The notes under the pieces were generated by a model. That model made no database searches. It saw only the letters and a list, made by a program, of their open reading frames with translations, and was not told the origin of the DNA. A program made the position numbers and the translations under genes. From Micromonospora thermarum (GTDB lineage Bacteria > Actinomycetota > Actinomycetes > Mycobacteriales > Micromonosporaceae), in assembly GCF_012034245.1 (NCBI RefSeq), contig NZ_JAATEO010000024.1, positions 41,868 through 105,867 of the forward strand: a stretch of 64,000 nt of DNA. The letters are read 5' to 3'. Numbering within the stretch: position 1 is the stretch's first letter; every line of letters begins with the position of its first letter. Of the stretch, positions 63,882-64,000 are shown in pieces.

Positions 63882-64000
63882 GGGGGGGGGGGGGGGGGCG
63901 GGGGGCCCGGGGGGGGGGGGGGGGCGGGCGGGGGGGGGGGGCGGGGGGGGGGGGGGGGGGGGGGGCGGCCCCCCCCCCCCCCCCGGGGGCCCCGGGGGGG
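63882..64000. other. Low-complexity G/C homopolymer tail, probably artefact
   Basis: The last ~120 bases are runs of 6 to 20 G interrupted by single or short C blocks. Nothing in natural actinobacterial DNA looks like this; it is most likely a sequencing or assembly artefact at a contig end. Confidence 0.8.

Noticed and set aside
1..64000. CRISPR arrays, tRNA, rRNA or tmRNA genes
   Set aside because: No regularly spaced repeats, no T-loop GTTCGAATC-type signatures in a cloverleaf context and no tmRNA tag sequence were found by eye. A covariance-model scan would be needed to exclude them fully.

Overview
The window is very GC-rich actinobacterial DNA. Gene content and style (GTG starts, stop-start overlaps, ECF sigma factor with YCII partner, Zur, CobN plus a ChlD-type chelatase) point to an actinomycete, most likely Micromonosporaceae (Micromonospora-like). 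That assignment rests on recognising protein families and a short GGAAGGGCCCC repeat, not on a database search. The last ~120 bases are almost pure G/C homopolymer and look like a contig-end artefact.

Layout. 0-2 kb: start of a molybdate-binding lipoprotein gene (modA, cut by the window edge), its MerR-like/TOBE regulator, and a dead TnpB-type transposase. 2-8.3 kb: zinc alcohol dehydrogenase, Zur regulator, an SCO5389-like gene with a Fur/Zur-type palindrome in front, smpB, a large membrane hydrolase, RNA 2'-phosphotransferase KptA, a Nudix hydrolase. 8.5-16.9 kb: YCII protein with ECF42-type sigma factor, YbdK-like ligase, asparagine-synthase-like amidotransferase, and a TetR regulator divergent from an ABC exporter. 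16.9-23.6 kb: an accessory stretch with an SGNH hydrolase, a truncated CPBP protease, a frameshifted DUF559 gene, a hypothetical protein, a pRiA4b ORF-3-like protein, a VapBC toxin-antitoxin pair and a decayed second vapB. 23.6-35 kb: housekeeping and accessory genes (LppX-like lipoprotein, HD protein, Nudix, an AraC regulator between two truncated enzyme genes, FUSC-like membrane protein, esterase, LacI/MFS pair, MBL hydrolase).

35-52 kb is the centrepiece: a cobalamin riboswitch followed by a tightly overlapping corrin-ring operon: cobN, chlD-like chelatase, cobO, cobB, cobI, cobM, cbiD, cobL (CbiE-CbiT), cbiG-cobJ, ferredoxin, a 22-codon micro-ORF, cobH and a cbiX-cobA fusion. Nearly every junction is ATGA, GTGA or TGATG, so the genes should be translationally coupled. 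They cover most steps from uroporphyrinogen III to adenosylated cobyrinic acid diamide. CobG, the precorrin-6A reductase (CobK/CbiJ) and nucleotide-loop genes are not in the window. The set mixes CbiX/CbiD/CbiG (anaerobic-type) with CobN-ChlD (late cobalt insertion). A palindromic element lies inside the cbiG-cobJ coding sequence.

52-64 kb: two fluoride-channel genes (crcB), a methyltransferase, a DUF6766 membrane protein, a broken quinone oxidoreductase behind an apparently intact MerR-type promoter, phenylacetate-CoA ligase with PaaI thioesterase and a dienelactone-hydrolase-like gene, then a class III cyclase/AAA protein divergent from a large LuxR (LAL) regulator, and a DUF5995 gene. No tRNA, rRNA or CRISPR array was recognised.
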